Below the pieces are notes generated by a model. It saw only the letters and a program-made list of their open reading frames with translations, searched no databases and had not been told where the DNA came from. Below are positions 51,035 through 60,680 of a stretch of 64,000 nucleotides of DNA, in pieces; position 1 is the stretch's first letter, and every line of letters begins with the position of its first letter. The DNA is from Petasospora fabianii (taxonomy: Eukaryota; Ascomycota; Saccharomycetes; Phaffomycetales; Wickerhamomycetaceae): NCBI GenBank assembly GCA_022641835.1, contig CP048725.1, forward strand, positions 248,001-312,000, written 5' to 3'. The position numbers and the translations under genes are program-made.

Positions 51035-53515
51035 ATGCAGGCAAACCAGGATCTGAACTCTAACTTGATCAAGTCGTTGACATCCGTCCACCTCCCGCCG
51101 CCTCCTTCGTCCCACGCTAAGCACTCCGACCAGCATACGCTGCAAACTACCGCTCCGTCCAAACTTCCACACCAAGGTTGTTTCGTCCAAAAACCACAGG
51201 ACACACAGCAGTCGAAGCCTACGGTCCATATCGGTCCACAGAAGACACAAGGTTCGCAGCTTCCAGCCCAACAGCAGCCGTACAGACGTCATTCTGAACA
51301 AGGTACCTTCTCCACGAGTACAAAGAAGCGCGTCTCAGAGTCCCACTCATCAGCTGACCTTCGTGACAAGCCGACTGCTCCATCTTTACAGACGTTTCAT
51401 ACTCCAGTACAACAAGAGCAGACCACGCCAGTGCACTCAACGATTCCAAATTCGTCTCCACCGGTTGTCATCGAACCCGTCTCAGAGCCAGACACACAGG
51501 TGCAATTCTTCAACCCACAAGCATTTGATATTCCACTGGTGAACATGAAGGAGGACCACGCTTCCTTTACAGTTTCCTCTGATACTATTGACATTGAGCT
51601 GAGTAACCGGAAGATGCTCGAGCCTGAACTACATGTCATTCCAGGGCAGATGCTTCACCCAGGAGCTGCATTGAAGCGTAAGAGCATCACCGGTGAGGAA
51701 ATGTCACTTCCTCTCACAACTCCGCCACATACCATCTCGAGAAATGATGGTACAAATCGTCAAGTGAAGAAGAACAAAGTCCAGGAGACTCCAACTCTCA
51801 CACAGGGCAGATTGAAGAAAGCTTCTGCCAAGAACCCACTGTCACCGCAGTACTCTTCTCCATCTCAGAATCTTCAAGCTGATTCGAGTCTGGACAGCAT
51901 TGCCTCTTGCTCTAGCTCGAGAGATATCACCAAGCCACCACAGCCAACTTTCACAGCACCAAAGACTTCTAAGAAGCTCCTTCGTGATCAGCAGCGTGAA
52001 CAAAAGAGACTAAAGAAACTGGAAGAAGAGACATTTGTTCTTCCACAACCACACAAGATGCCACCTGTTATCCATGAGGGTGACACCAAACCACCATATT
52101 CCTACGCCACATTGATTGGTATGGCCATTCTAAGAGGAGATCAAAGAAAGTTGACGCTGTCCCAGATTTATCACTGGATTTCTTCCACATTTAAGTACTA
52201 CTCCAGAAACGATGTCGGCTGGCAAAACTCTATCAGACACAACCTCTCGTTGAACAAGGCCTTTGTTAAGGCTGAGAAAGCTCCTGATGGTAAGGGACAC
52301 TACTGGGAAGTTGCCTCTGGATGTGAAATGCAGTTCGTCAAGGGAAAATCTGGTAAGAGATCCAGCGGTGTTGCCTTTGATCACAGCAAGTCTGACAGAT
52401 CTGATGAAACCGCCAGTGTGACTGCGGAGTCGAGACCGTCTACCTCTGAGTCGGTGCAGCAGAAGGTTGCCCTGGACGCTGGTGATATGACTTCAGAAGA
52501 TGAATTCTCCGATGATGACGCTGATGATTCTACCAAGACTCCAAAGTCTCAAATCAGATCTATCGAAGGTGAAAGTCGCCCATCACTGAGGAAGTCTCAT
52601 ACTGCTATTGGTCTCCAACGGTACTCTCTGCCCAAGATCCAGCTGCAAAGTCACAGTGACGAGGAGTTCGATGAGGAAATTGGCAAGGTCCCAAGAAAAA
52701 AGCAGCAGTTGAAGTCGATCTCAACTGGAAGTGGTTCGCTGTCGAAAATTCCATCCTTGGAAGCTCCAGAGACTAACTGGGCTGCTTCAGCTTTAGGTGA
52801 ACGTATCATCTTTGGTCAAATCAAACCTGACTCAGAGCCACCAAAGAGCCACATGCCTTCCTTCCCACTGACATCCTCATTTAGTTGCAACACTAACTTT
52901 GATGTTTCTCCTCTTAAGCGTCAAGAGACGGGCCCATTGCTTGAGCCGTTGACACCTTCCTCAAGACTTCCATCATTCACCACTGCTACTACAGTATCCA
53001 ATCTTAGTTTGCCATCTACGCAGCCATCCCTTCAGGCCACCCACCAGAATGCTTCAGTATTCCCCCACGTTTCAAAGACCCCACTTCGCACTACATCTGG
53101 CTCTCATCAGAATGTGGTCAACGGCCTCATGGGCTCCTCTTCAACACAACACTTCTACAACTTCTTGAAGACACCAACTACCAAATCTCGTACACCGAAC
53201 ACTAACACGAATTCAATTATGCGTAAGTTCCTGAACTCTCCTGGATTCCTTGATGACTTCTACACCTCTCCATCCATCACTAGGTACCCAGAGCGTCACG
53301 CTCGAGAAAACCTATTTGGTTCTCCTGAGAGAAGAGAGAGAAGCCACCGGTTCATGGAAAATAGCGGCACTTACGTGAACGACTTGTTTGGTGTTGACAT
53401 CTGTTCAGTTGTTAAAAGGGCTGTTGACAGTGTGAATGAGCAGCAGCAGCAGCAGCAGACACGTGATGATGATGGTTCCAGCACTGATGATGATATGGAG
53501 GACATCGCAGAGTAA
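51035..53515 (+). CDS. HCM1: forkhead transcription factor, Hcm1-like
   Basis: An 826-residue nuclear factor. The forkhead domain lies at about residues 350-438: TKPPYSYATLIGMAIL, KLTLSQIYHWISSTFKYY, GWQNSIRHNLSLNKAFVK and GKGHYWEVASGCEMQF. The KLTLSQIY and GWQNSIRHNLSLN with a trailing GCE fit Hcm1 better than Fkh1/Fkh2, and no FHA domain is present. Upstream and downstream are long Ser-, Thr-, Pro- and Gln-rich regions with many SP and TP sites, likely Cdk targets. A six-Gln run lies near the C-terminus. Hcm1 drives S-phase genes for spindle and chromosome segregation. The frame is open from 50966 without ATG; the first ATG is at 51035. Confidence 0.9.
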   Translation: MQANQDLNSNLIKSLTSVHLPPPPSSHAKHSDQHTLQTTAPSKLPHQGCFVQKPQDTQQSKPTVHIGPQKTQGSQLPAQQQPYRRHSEQGTFSTSTKKRVSESHSSADLRDKPTAPSLQTFHTPVQQEQTTPVHSTIPNSSPPVVIEPVSEPDTQVQFFNPQAFDIPLVNMKEDHASFTVSSDTIDIELSNRKMLEPELHVIPGQMLHPGAALKRKSITGEEMSLPLTTPPHTISRNDGTNRQVKKNKVQETPTLTQGRLKKASAKNPLSPQYSSPSQNLQADSSLDSIASCSSSRDITKPPQPTFTAPKTSKKLLRDQQREQKRLKKLEEETFVLPQPHKMPPVIHEGDTKPPYSYATLIGMAILRGDQRKLTLSQIYHWISSTFKYYSRNDVGWQNSIRHNLSLNKAFVKAEKAPDGKGHYWEVASGCEMQFVKGKSGKRSSGVAFDHSKSDRSDETASVTAESRPSTSESVQQKVALDAGDMTSEDEFSDDDADDSTKTPKSQIRSIEGESRPSLRKSHTAIGLQRYSLPKIQLQSHSDEEFDEEIGKVPRKKQQLKSISTGSGSLSKIPSLEAPETNWAASALGERIIFGQIKPDSEPPKSHMPSFPLTSSFSCNTNFDVSPLKRQETGPLLEPLTPSSRLPSFTTATTVSNLSLPSTQPSLQATHQNASVFPHVSKTPLRTTSGSHQNVVNGLMGSSSTQHFYNFLKTPTTKSRTPNTNTNSIMRKFLNSPGFLDDFYTSPSITRYPERHARENLFGSPERRERSHRFMENSGTYVNDLFGVDICSVVKRAVDSVNEQQQQQQTRDDDGSSTDDDMEDIAE

Positions 53516-53879
53516 TGAAATTTTGGGTTTATGGATGTTTATTTCTCGGTTTGGCCGTTTGATTTTTGTCACTGTGCCACTATTATTTTGTTGAGGTTTG
53601 GTAACGTTATGATTTGATCCAGTTTATGTTCTTTGTTTTATTTTTTTCTATGTTTGTTTGGTTCGTTACACATGCTCTACAGTGTGTTGTTCACTTCTTG
53701 GTGTATTATATATCCCCCTCTTTCTTTTTTCACTCAAATGAACATTATTATTGATATTATTATAGTCTAAAAGAGACTCTCATGATACGGAGCTCTGATA
53801 GAAGGTTCGTAGTCGTAACAGTCGTAAGTGGTGATGGGATTTGTGCCCTGGCGTTGTATCACAAGATCTTCGAAATCGT
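53516..53879. other. intergenic between convergent genes
   Basis: About 360 bp of T-rich 3' sequence between HCM1 and BUD31. No gene is seen. Confidence 0.6.
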
Positions 53880-54335
53880 TCAATCACTGCTTGCACATCC
53901 ACGACAACCACAGTTGATACACTCCTTGAAAGTAAACTTCTCATTCTTTTCCAGTGTCGCCTTTGGAACTCGACAGATGCATGTACCGCCATTGTTGTTT
54001 TCTGTTCCTTGAATACATTTGATGCAGCACAGGTTTTCATAACCTTGTTTCTTCCACTTTGCAATGAGGTTCGCATCGGCGTATCTCTGCTTCAACAGCC
54101 ACTCATATAGATCCTTGGAGATAGCTTTCTTCTTGTAATGCAAGTCATAGACGTACCGTGATCTTTCATGAGTTATTCTGAAGATCTCCCAAAGTGATTC
54201 ACTTTTACGTCCTGTCTTGTGCAACGCCACCGACTGGGCGTCTTTGAGCCTCTCCTCGAAGGATTCAAGTGTTGGCTTGATGTCATCGAAGCCTTCTGGA
54301 GCTTTTTTTGTTCGTGATGTTCTGATTTTGGCCAT
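53880..54335 (-). CDS. BUD31: spliceosome component Bud31 (G10 family)
   Basis: Small nuclear protein of the activated spliceosome (NineTeen-related and SF3b-linked). The 151 residues compare with 157 in S. cerevisiae. It opens with basic MAKIRTSRTKKAPEGFD, continues with SLWEIFRITHERSRYVYDL and YEWLLKQRYADANLIAKWKK, and ends with the G10 zinc-binding region: GYENLCCIKCIQ, GGTCICRVP, and CINCGCRGCASSD, whose cysteines form a knotted zinc cluster. Full length, no intron. A tRNA-Ser gene lies 140 bp upstream on the same strand. Confidence 0.97.
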   Translation of the reverse strand: MAKIRTSRTKKAPEGFDDIKPTLESFEERLKDAQSVALHKTGRKSESLWEIFRITHERSRYVYDLHYKKKAISKDLYEWLLKQRYADANLIAKWKKQGYENLCCIKCIQGTENNNGGTCICRVPKATLEKNEKFTFKECINCGCRGCASSD

Positions 54336-54462
54336 TTGTCTATAGTTCTAGCGTTTCTGTTCTGAGCTTCAGTGTGATAAACAGACAAGAAGTCTTACTC
54401 GAGCGCCTGATGATGATGAAACTTCTGCCATTTACACACGTGTCAATGAGAGCCGCCACTTC

Positions 54463-54470
54463 AAAAAAAA
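54463..54470 (-). terminator. RNA polymerase III terminator of tRNA-Ser
   Basis: Eight consecutive Ts on the minus strand, three bases past the end of the tRNA. Confidence 0.88.
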
Positions 54471-54473
54471 TAA

Positions 54474-54567
54474 CGACACCAGCAGGATTTGAACCTGCGC
54501 GGGCAGAGCCCAAGAGATAACTTGAAAACATTCGAGTCTCCCGCCTTAACCACTCGGCCATAGTATC
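54474..54567 (-). tRNA. tRNA-Ser (CGA) with a 12-nt intron
   Basis: The minus strand folds into a class II tRNA. The acceptor GATACTA pairs with TGGTGTC, allowing G-T pairs; the discriminator is G, as required for Ser. The D arm has TGGCCGAGTGGTTAAGGC, the long variable arm is TGGGC-TCT-GCCCG, and the T loop has GGTTCAAATCC. The anticodon loop gives CGA, followed at the usual 37/38 position by a 12-nt intron (TGTTTTCAAGTT, exact ends to within a base or two). Yeast tRNA-Ser(CGA) commonly carries an intron here. Mature length is 82 nt. Confidence 0.93.
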
Positions 54568-54912
54568 GAAATGTCCAGAGAGTTAGAGGCACTGCACAAT
54601 CAGTATGTGTCAATCTTAGACTTAGTAACTCGACCCTCATAGACGCACCAATCTCTCTATTGCAATATTTCCATTTCGCCCTGTCGAGTATGTACTTTTA
54701 GAGCTCTTGGGGGATACAGAACCGTTATATGTCATGTAATTAATCAATACAAATAGTTAAATTTACGCTTGCGGTTTCAAACCCGGACACCACAGAGCTC
54801 GTCCAAAAAAGAAGATGGGTCCGTCGAAGAGGGTGAAAGCAGTGTGCTTTCATTATTTCCGCTCTTCGGCTTCCACTACAATCTGCAAGAAGGCAAGAAG
54901 CCATCTGACACT
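54568..54912. other. NAB3 leader and promoter region
   Basis: About 345 bp. Apart from a short AT-rich stretch near 54740-54765, the notable element is an upstream ATG at 54815 in another frame, which stays open to 55312 and so overlaps the NAB3 start. Confidence 0.5.
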
Positions 54913-57090
54913 ATGTCACAGAACAGCCCCCCGATATCTGTTGATCCGAGAATGGCACCATCCGTACCGGAACCAGCTTCTGATAATACTGCAGAAGTTA
55001 TGGGTCCAGAAGGTACAAATGTCCCACATGATCAACTCACAGAAAATACTGTTAATACTGATGATCCTATTGAGCCTTCTGGTAACCTTCACACTGAGCC
55101 AGATACCCAATCACAAGCTCAAAGTTCGTCTGATGTTCCACAACAGGAAGTCGAGCCTATTGCTGCTTCTCGTCCAGAACCGGTGGTTGGTTCTGACGAA
55201 TATGATCCAGCCCAAGCGCCTCCTGTTGAAGACTCTGCCGACGAATATGTTCCAGCCAAAACGCCTCCTGTTCAAGGCACCGCTGACTCACCTTCATCTT
55301 CCCATTCAGTGAGTGCTGAACCTGCTCCTGCTACTAAAGATGAGGAGGAAGAAGATGATGATGATTACGATCCAACTGCCGAATCTCTCGCCCCTGCTAC
55401 AGATACGCCCGGGGTGCCCTCTGCGGACACATCAATGGCAATCCCGGGTTTGACAGCTCCACCCACTACCTCCGCCACTCCACAAGTGAATTCAGCTGCT
55501 GTGCAGTTAGGCACACCCAAGACTGTGCCGGGTGCTTCCACAGCCACGAATAGTCAGCCTAATCCTGCTATTGACCAGGCTGTTCTTGTTGCCCTCACAC
55601 AGAGACTCCTTTCAGACCCATCCTTCATGCAGCTTTCTGATACCGAGAAGCAACAACGTATAGCCCTCGAGTATTCCAATCTTCAGTCGCCGGCTGCTAG
55701 CAATGCTGTGCCTCTTGGCTCAGCTCGCTCTCCTCCACCACATGCAGCTTCCCGTCAGCGTCGTCTTGGCCGCAAGCCATTCGAGTTTGACCCTCGTGCC
55801 CCGCATAGACCAGACCTCAACTATGAAATGACACCTGAAGAGACTGCTGAGTTCCGTTCGTTCTTGAAGGACGAGTTGCAGTACAACACCAGATACCCAC
55901 ACAAGCCAAACACTAGACTCTTTGTCGGAAATGTCCCAACTAATCACATGGGCAAGACAGAACTGTGGAGAGTGTTCAAAGTGCACGGTCGCATCCTGCA
56001 AGTTTCACTAAAAGCTGCTTATGGATTTGTTCAGTACGATGATCCAGAGTCTGTTAAGAGAGCCATGGAGCTAGAAAAAGCCCCGCTCTACGGTAAAGTC
56101 TTGAAGATGGAGGTTGCCAAGAAGGCAGAGCCTGCTGAACTTGCCTCTTTCCAGAAGTCCGGTCAGTCCAATTCATACAGGGAAAGAGACGAGAAGAGAC
56201 CTGAGCGTTCTGAATCAAAGAAACGTCGTGTTGATGTGGAAGTTCTGATCCAGCCACAGGCAGACTCTCACTTTGGAAGAGATGTTGCCAGAGCTTTTGA
56301 GAATCGTGGTATATCCTCACACTACACTTTTGTGAGACGTCATCACAATATTGATACTCTTGTCTCTGATGCCGCATACAGTGGTGTTGTCAGTGTCATT
56401 ATGGTTTCTGCTAACCACACTGTTGATGCTCAAATTTACGAAAAGACAGCAGACGGTTCAGTGAGATTTGATGAGTATGTTGCATTGTCCCTGAATGATG
56501 CTTTGAACTTGGTCGCTAAGGCTAAAGAGAAACAGGGTCCTACTGCTCCACAGCCTTCGAGACAAAGCGGATTTGGTGGAGGCTTCGGTAGTGACAGAGA
56601 CAGAAGAGACAGAGACTTTGAGTCTGGCAGGTATGACAGAAACAAGAGTGATCATAACAGATTTGACACACAGAACAGATTTAGAACGCCATCTGACAAC
56701 TTTAACAGAGGTGGCTCACACAGCAATGCTGGGTATGGTCATGATAACAACCGTGGCCCGACTGGCGCACCGTCTCATTCTAATGATCACTCCAGCAGCT
56801 TGCCAGATGCCTTGCTCAACTTGACACCTGAGCAGTTTAGAGAATTGGGTGCTAGATTGGGTTACCAACAGCCTGGCCCTGCTCCTGTGCAACCGCCATA
56901 CCACCAGCAAGCCTTCCAACAACAACCATATCAGCAGCAGCCATATCAGCAGCAACTGCAACAACAAATCCCGCCAAATGCAATTGCTCAGCTCCTTTCT
57001 GGTGCTGGTGCCTCACAGCAAAACCAAACACAGGGACCAAATACCGTTCAAGCGTTGTTGGACAGTTTGAACAACATGCAGCGTCACTAA
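54913..57090 (+). CDS. NAB3: RNA-binding protein Nab3 of the Nrd1-Nab3-Sen1 complex
   Basis: Nuclear protein that terminates short non-coding transcripts and recruits surveillance. The 725 residues have the Nab3 layout. The N-terminus is acidic and rich in Pro, Ser and Thr. One RRM lies at about 332-402 with RNP2 LFVGNVP and RNP1 AYGFVQY, followed by a basic link and a conserved second region (DAAYSGVVSVIMVSANHTVD, RFDEYVALSLNDAL). A Gly/Arg/Asp-rich and then Gln-rich tail ends in NTVQALLDSLNNMQ, matching the S. cerevisiae tail NNVQSLLDSLAKLQ, which drives multimerisation. The frame is open upstream to 54769 but without ATG, so 54913 is chosen. Confidence 0.93.
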   Translation: MSQNSPPISVDPRMAPSVPEPASDNTAEVMGPEGTNVPHDQLTENTVNTDDPIEPSGNLHTEPDTQSQAQSSSDVPQQEVEPIAASRPEPVVGSDEYDPAQAPPVEDSADEYVPAKTPPVQGTADSPSSSHSVSAEPAPATKDEEEEDDDDYDPTAESLAPATDTPGVPSADTSMAIPGLTAPPTTSATPQVNSAAVQLGTPKTVPGASTATNSQPNPAIDQAVLVALTQRLLSDPSFMQLSDTEKQQRIALEYSNLQSPAASNAVPLGSARSPPPHAASRQRRLGRKPFEFDPRAPHRPDLNYEMTPEETAEFRSFLKDELQYNTRYPHKPNTRLFVGNVPTNHMGKTELWRVFKVHGRILQVSLKAAYGFVQYDDPESVKRAMELEKAPLYGKVLKMEVAKKAEPAELASFQKSGQSNSYRERDEKRPERSESKKRRVDVEVLIQPQADSHFGRDVARAFENRGISSHYTFVRRHHNIDTLVSDAAYSGVVSVIMVSANHTVDAQIYEKTADGSVRFDEYVALSLNDALNLVAKAKEKQGPTAPQPSRQSGFGGGFGSDRDRRDRDFESGRYDRNKSDHNRFDTQNRFRTPSDNFNRGGSHSNAGYGHDNNRGPTGAPSHSNDHSSSLPDALLNLTPEQFRELGARLGYQQPGPAPVQPPYHQQAFQQQPYQQQPYQQQLQQQIPPNAIAQLLSGAGASQQNQTQGPNTVQALLDSLNNMQRH

Positions 57091-57228
57091 TATGATATAA
57101 CGCTCTACATTGACAGACTAATTGACGTTGTGCATAAAACCATCCTGATAAACCTATTTTATTAAAACCTATAATACGACTATGACCCTTGTTTCTATAT
57201 ACAAAATCATGATAGCAACGTTCGCTTC

Positions 57229-59154
57229 TCAAGGCATGTACACCTTACTATAACCATCAACCTTAGCCCTACAACAAACACAAATAGCAAACCCTCTAAC
57301 ACCCAAACTCAATCTGCATCCCTCACAGAGGGCAAAGCACTTACAGGGCCAGAGGACCACTGATCTTCTTTCAGTCTGACAGACGACACAGTTCATATCG
57401 TCGTGCTCATCGTGCTCATTATCATAATGCGGACGCTTTTCGATGATGACTTCACGTAGAAGGTCATCTTCTTCGATGTTACAATACTGAGACCGAGTGA
57501 GACGCTGGTCTTTAACGATGTGTGCACGGATACGTGAGATGTATGAGGCTTCAGTCAGGTCGGTCGGTCTGATAATGTGGAGCATGTCTTGTGCTGTGAA
57601 GAGTTCCTCAATTGGTGGGGCACGGTGTGTGAGTGTAGTGGAAGTGGCTGAGGAAGATGATGTGGTGAAGCCATTAGCGTCCCTTTGACGTGCCATAGCA
57701 AGTGTGGAAATGTATTCTGATGGCTGTTCGTCATCAAACTCTGAATCGTACTCGAGTGGCTCCAAGTCGGAATCAGAGTCCGGGTTGAAATCTGAAGAAT
57801 CATCAATCTCGTCAAGCAGATCATCATCTTGAAGCGATGCAGTGGATGCTATGTACTTCTTTGTAGTACGTGGTGGTCCTATCTTCTTTTGTGATCTCTT
57901 CTTGGTTCTGTGCTTGTGGAGCTTCACGGTGAATTTGAAAATACTCTGGAGCAATCTCACAATGTTCATGATCTTTCTGAAGAAGACCCAATTTTTTGCG
58001 ATGCCTTCATCTTCCTCTTCTTTCTTGGCATACTTGGCCATCTCAGGGTTATTGTCTAGCTTGTTGAAATAACCAGTAAGCAAATGATTATGATTGTCCT
58101 GGTATGTTCCCTGGCTGAAGCGAAGCTCGGAGATCTCATTGACATACTCATCGCCATCGACAGCAACAAACATAATGAATCCGAACCTCATGAGAAAAGA
58201 GTTGAAGTCATCGTTCCATTGTAGATTTACGGAGTCCTTCAAGTTTCTCATCATTGGGGTATATGTTAAACTGTCCGGGTCTGAAGATGCAAGATATGCC
58301 AATCCATATATCGTCATGCAGAGTCCGATGATACCGAGAACAAGAATCTGGGGTATGAGTGATATAACAACGATTCCTGGGAAGAAAATCAGGGCATCAG
58401 TGAAGGCACTGTAGATGTAAAAGCAAATGAAGGAGAGGCCAAGTATCGTAGATGGGATCAATTGATACTTTTTCGTTCCTGTGACCCCCATAAGATGCGT
58501 AGTAATCTGGGTGATGAGTGCAAAGACACAGATGACAAGAAGTTGCGGGGAGGGTCTGCTCATGTTTTCACATTCTTGAAATGCAAGTGAGTGCTCGAAC
58601 AATGATAAGCCAGTGTCAGTTGAAGAGTCCTCGCCAGACGTGATGGATGAGAATGTTTCAAGAAATTGGGAAACACATAACGTGATATAAACTTCCCATA
58701 GAAGCGAACTCAGTGGCTGGCGCTTCTCTGGCATGGCGGTACCGATGAAGTGGGCAAATGATGGATAGATGAAGCCAAACTGAACTATCACGTCCCATAA
58801 TGTCGTAATCATAACGTAGATAGCGATGGCCCTGAGCACGAGATTAGGGGAACGAGACGTGCTGCGACTATGTCTTCTCGATGAGGCAAACACAACTGTT
58901 CTATTGAGCACGATACCCATGAGCATACATAGACCGGCATATGGGCTAACGAAGTAGTTCAAGGAGGCAATGTTGTGGGAAATTGTATCGTCTTGAGTCT
59001 CTTGTGCCTGCTGTTCGGCAGCCTTTGACAAGGACACGAATAGCCGAGGAATAGCCCATAGCAACGAAGAGGACGACTCAGACGATGTAGACTCCGTGGC
59101 AGTGTCATGGGTGCCGTTGAGAGGTACTAGTGGTACTGATGAGTTCGACATCAT
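57229..59154 (-). CDS. inner nuclear membrane RING ligase, Asi1/Asi3 type
   Basis: A 641-residue multi-pass membrane protein with a C-terminal RING. Several membrane segments lie within residues about 65-300. An acidic and basic cytosolic or nucleoplasmic region follows, and the last 50 residues are a RING variant: CVVCQTERRSVVLWPCKCFA, then LCEGCR and CVCCRAKVDGYSKVYMP. This is nearly the signature of yeast Asi1/Asi3 (CVVC, VLWPCKCFALCDDCR, GYSK). The Asi complex degrades mislocalised membrane proteins and latent Stp1/Stp2 at the inner nuclear membrane. I cannot tell Asi1 from Asi3. Divergent from AAT2. Confidence 0.9.
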   Translation of the reverse strand: MMSNSSVPLVPLNGTHDTATESTSSESSSSLLWAIPRLFVSLSKAAEQQAQETQDDTISHNIASLNYFVSPYAGLCMLMGIVLNRTVVFASSRRHSRSTSRSPNLVLRAIAIYVMITTLWDVIVQFGFIYPSFAHFIGTAMPEKRQPLSSLLWEVYITLCVSQFLETFSSITSGEDSSTDTGLSLFEHSLAFQECENMSRPSPQLLVICVFALITQITTHLMGVTGTKKYQLIPSTILGLSFICFYIYSAFTDALIFFPGIVVISLIPQILVLGIIGLCMTIYGLAYLASSDPDSLTYTPMMRNLKDSVNLQWNDDFNSFLMRFGFIMFVAVDGDEYVNEISELRFSQGTYQDNHNHLLTGYFNKLDNNPEMAKYAKKEEEDEGIAKNWVFFRKIMNIVRLLQSIFKFTVKLHKHRTKKRSQKKIGPPRTTKKYIASTASLQDDDLLDEIDDSSDFNPDSDSDLEPLEYDSEFDDEQPSEYISTLAMARQRDANGFTTSSSSATSTTLTHRAPPIEELFTAQDMLHIIRPTDLTEASYISRIRAHIVKDQRLTRSQYCNIEEDDLLREVIIEKRPHYDNEHDEHDDMNCVVCQTERRSVVLWPCKCFALCEGCRLSLGVRGFAICVCCRAKVDGYSKVYMP

Positions 59155-59450
59155 GTAACAGTGGATCTCAGAAAGAGAAAACAGCTGAACCGCTGGAGTG
59201 TCGTGATAACTGATAAGTAATCATTGTGCTTCTCTGGGGTGATTGGATTCGCGAAACCATTTCGCGAACCCTTTCCGATCCATATTCGCGAACATGTCCT
59301 GTCCGCGATGGCTAAAAATTCAAATAAAGCACCGCGAATTTTACCCCGCCTATTTGCGAGAAATTGCGTGTTACGGAAGAGTCATAAGCGACTCGTCCGT
59401 CAAACAACTCTTCTGCTCTTTCCTCTGAAGACTAAGGACCATTCCCTACA
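59155..59450. promoter_or_regulatory. divergent promoter of the ASI gene and AAT2 with three TTCGCGAA sites
   Basis: TTCGCGAA occurs at 59248-59255, 59261-59268 and 59285-59292, with half-sites CGCGAATT (59333) and TTTGCGAG (59353). Spacings are 13 and 24 bp. The palindrome includes the SCB-like CGCGAA. The factor is unknown. Confidence 0.7.
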
Positions 59451-60680
59451 ATGCCTCACATCTTTTCCGACATCCAGAAGCTCCCACCTGACGCTCTCTT
59501 TGACCTCAAGGCTCGTTACACTGCCGACTCCCGCGCCGACAAGGTTGACCTAGGTATCGGTGCCTACCGTGACGAGAACGGTAAGCCATGGGTGCTCCCA
59601 TCTGTCAAGGAGGCTGAGAAGCAGCTCCATGCTGACCCATCCTACAATCACGAGTATCTTCCAATTGCTGGTTTTGCTGCTTTCGTTGGAGCTGCTGCCA
59701 AGGTTATCTTGGGTGAGGATTCCCCAGCTATCAAGGAGGACAGACTCGTCTCCATCCAGACATTGTCTGGTACCGGTTCTCTCCATGTTGCTGCCAAATT
59801 CATCTCTCAGTTCTACCCTCAGTCCCAGACAGTGTACATGTCCAAACCAACATGGGCTAACCACTTCCAAGTTTTTGAGTCTGTAGGTCTCAAAACTGCT
59901 ACGTACGCCTATTGGGACGCTGCGACAAAATCATTGGACCTTGAGGGATACTTGAGAGACATTAAGGCTGCGCCAAACGGCTCAATTTTCTTACTCCATT
60001 CATGTGCACACAACCCAACTGGTTTGGACCCAACCCAGGAGCAGTGGAAGCAGATTCTTGCCGCTTTGAAGGAGAAGCAACACTTGCCATTGTTTGACTC
60101 TGCTTACCAAGGTTTCGCCTCTGGTTCCCTTGAGAACGACGCCTGGGCTGTTCGTGAAGGTGTCAAATCTTTGGACACTCCAATCATCATCTGTCAGTCA
60201 TTTGCCAAGAACGTTGGTATGTACGGTGAGAGAGTTGGTGCCTTCCACTTGGTGCTTCCAACCCCAGAGAACCAAGCTGCCATCTTGTCGCATTTGGCTG
60301 TCTTCACCAGATCTGAACTCTCCAACCCACCTGCATACGGTGCTAAGATTGTTGCCAAAGTGCTCACAGAGCCATCTCTCAGAAAGCAATGGGAGGCTGA
60401 CCTCATCACCATGTCCCAGCGTATCCGCAGTATGAGAATCAAGCTCAGAGACTTGCTTGTGGAACTTGAAACCCCAGGTAACTGGGACCACATTGTCAAC
60501 CAGCAGGGTATGTTCTCGTTCACTGGCCTTACTAAAGAGCAGGTTGCCAAGTTGGAGACCAAGCACGCTGTCTATCTTGTCTCTTCTGGTAGAGCCTCCG
60601 TTGCCGGCTTGAACGAGCACAACGTTGAGAAGGTGGCCAAGGCCATCGACGAGGTTGTCCGCTCCTCTGCCAAGTTGTGA
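59451..60680 (+). CDS. AAT2: cytosolic aspartate aminotransferase
   Basis: PLP enzyme that interconverts aspartate and 2-oxoglutarate with oxaloacetate and glutamate, linking nitrogen metabolism and NADH shuttling. The 409 residues compare with 418 in S. cerevisiae Aat2. Class I motifs are intact: LGIGAYRDENGKPWVLPSV near the start, SGTGSLHVAA for the phosphate-binding loop, HNPTGLDPT, and SFAKNVGMYGERVG with the PLP lysine at Lys253. No presequence is visible before MPHIFSDIQKLPPDALFDL, so it is the cytosolic or peroxisomal form rather than Aat1. The C-terminus SSAKL resembles a peroxisomal PTS1 (AKL), as in yeast Aat2. Codon use is highly biased. Confidence 0.97.
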   Translation: MPHIFSDIQKLPPDALFDLKARYTADSRADKVDLGIGAYRDENGKPWVLPSVKEAEKQLHADPSYNHEYLPIAGFAAFVGAAAKVILGEDSPAIKEDRLVSIQTLSGTGSLHVAAKFISQFYPQSQTVYMSKPTWANHFQVFESVGLKTATYAYWDAATKSLDLEGYLRDIKAAPNGSIFLLHSCAHNPTGLDPTQEQWKQILAALKEKQHLPLFDSAYQGFASGSLENDAWAVREGVKSLDTPIIICQSFAKNVGMYGERVGAFHLVLPTPENQAAILSHLAVFTRSELSNPPAYGAKIVAKVLTEPSLRKQWEADLITMSQRIRSMRIKLRDLLVELETPGNWDHIVNQQGMFSFTGLTKEQVAKLETKHAVYLVSSGRASVAGLNEHNVEKVAKAIDEVVRSSAKL

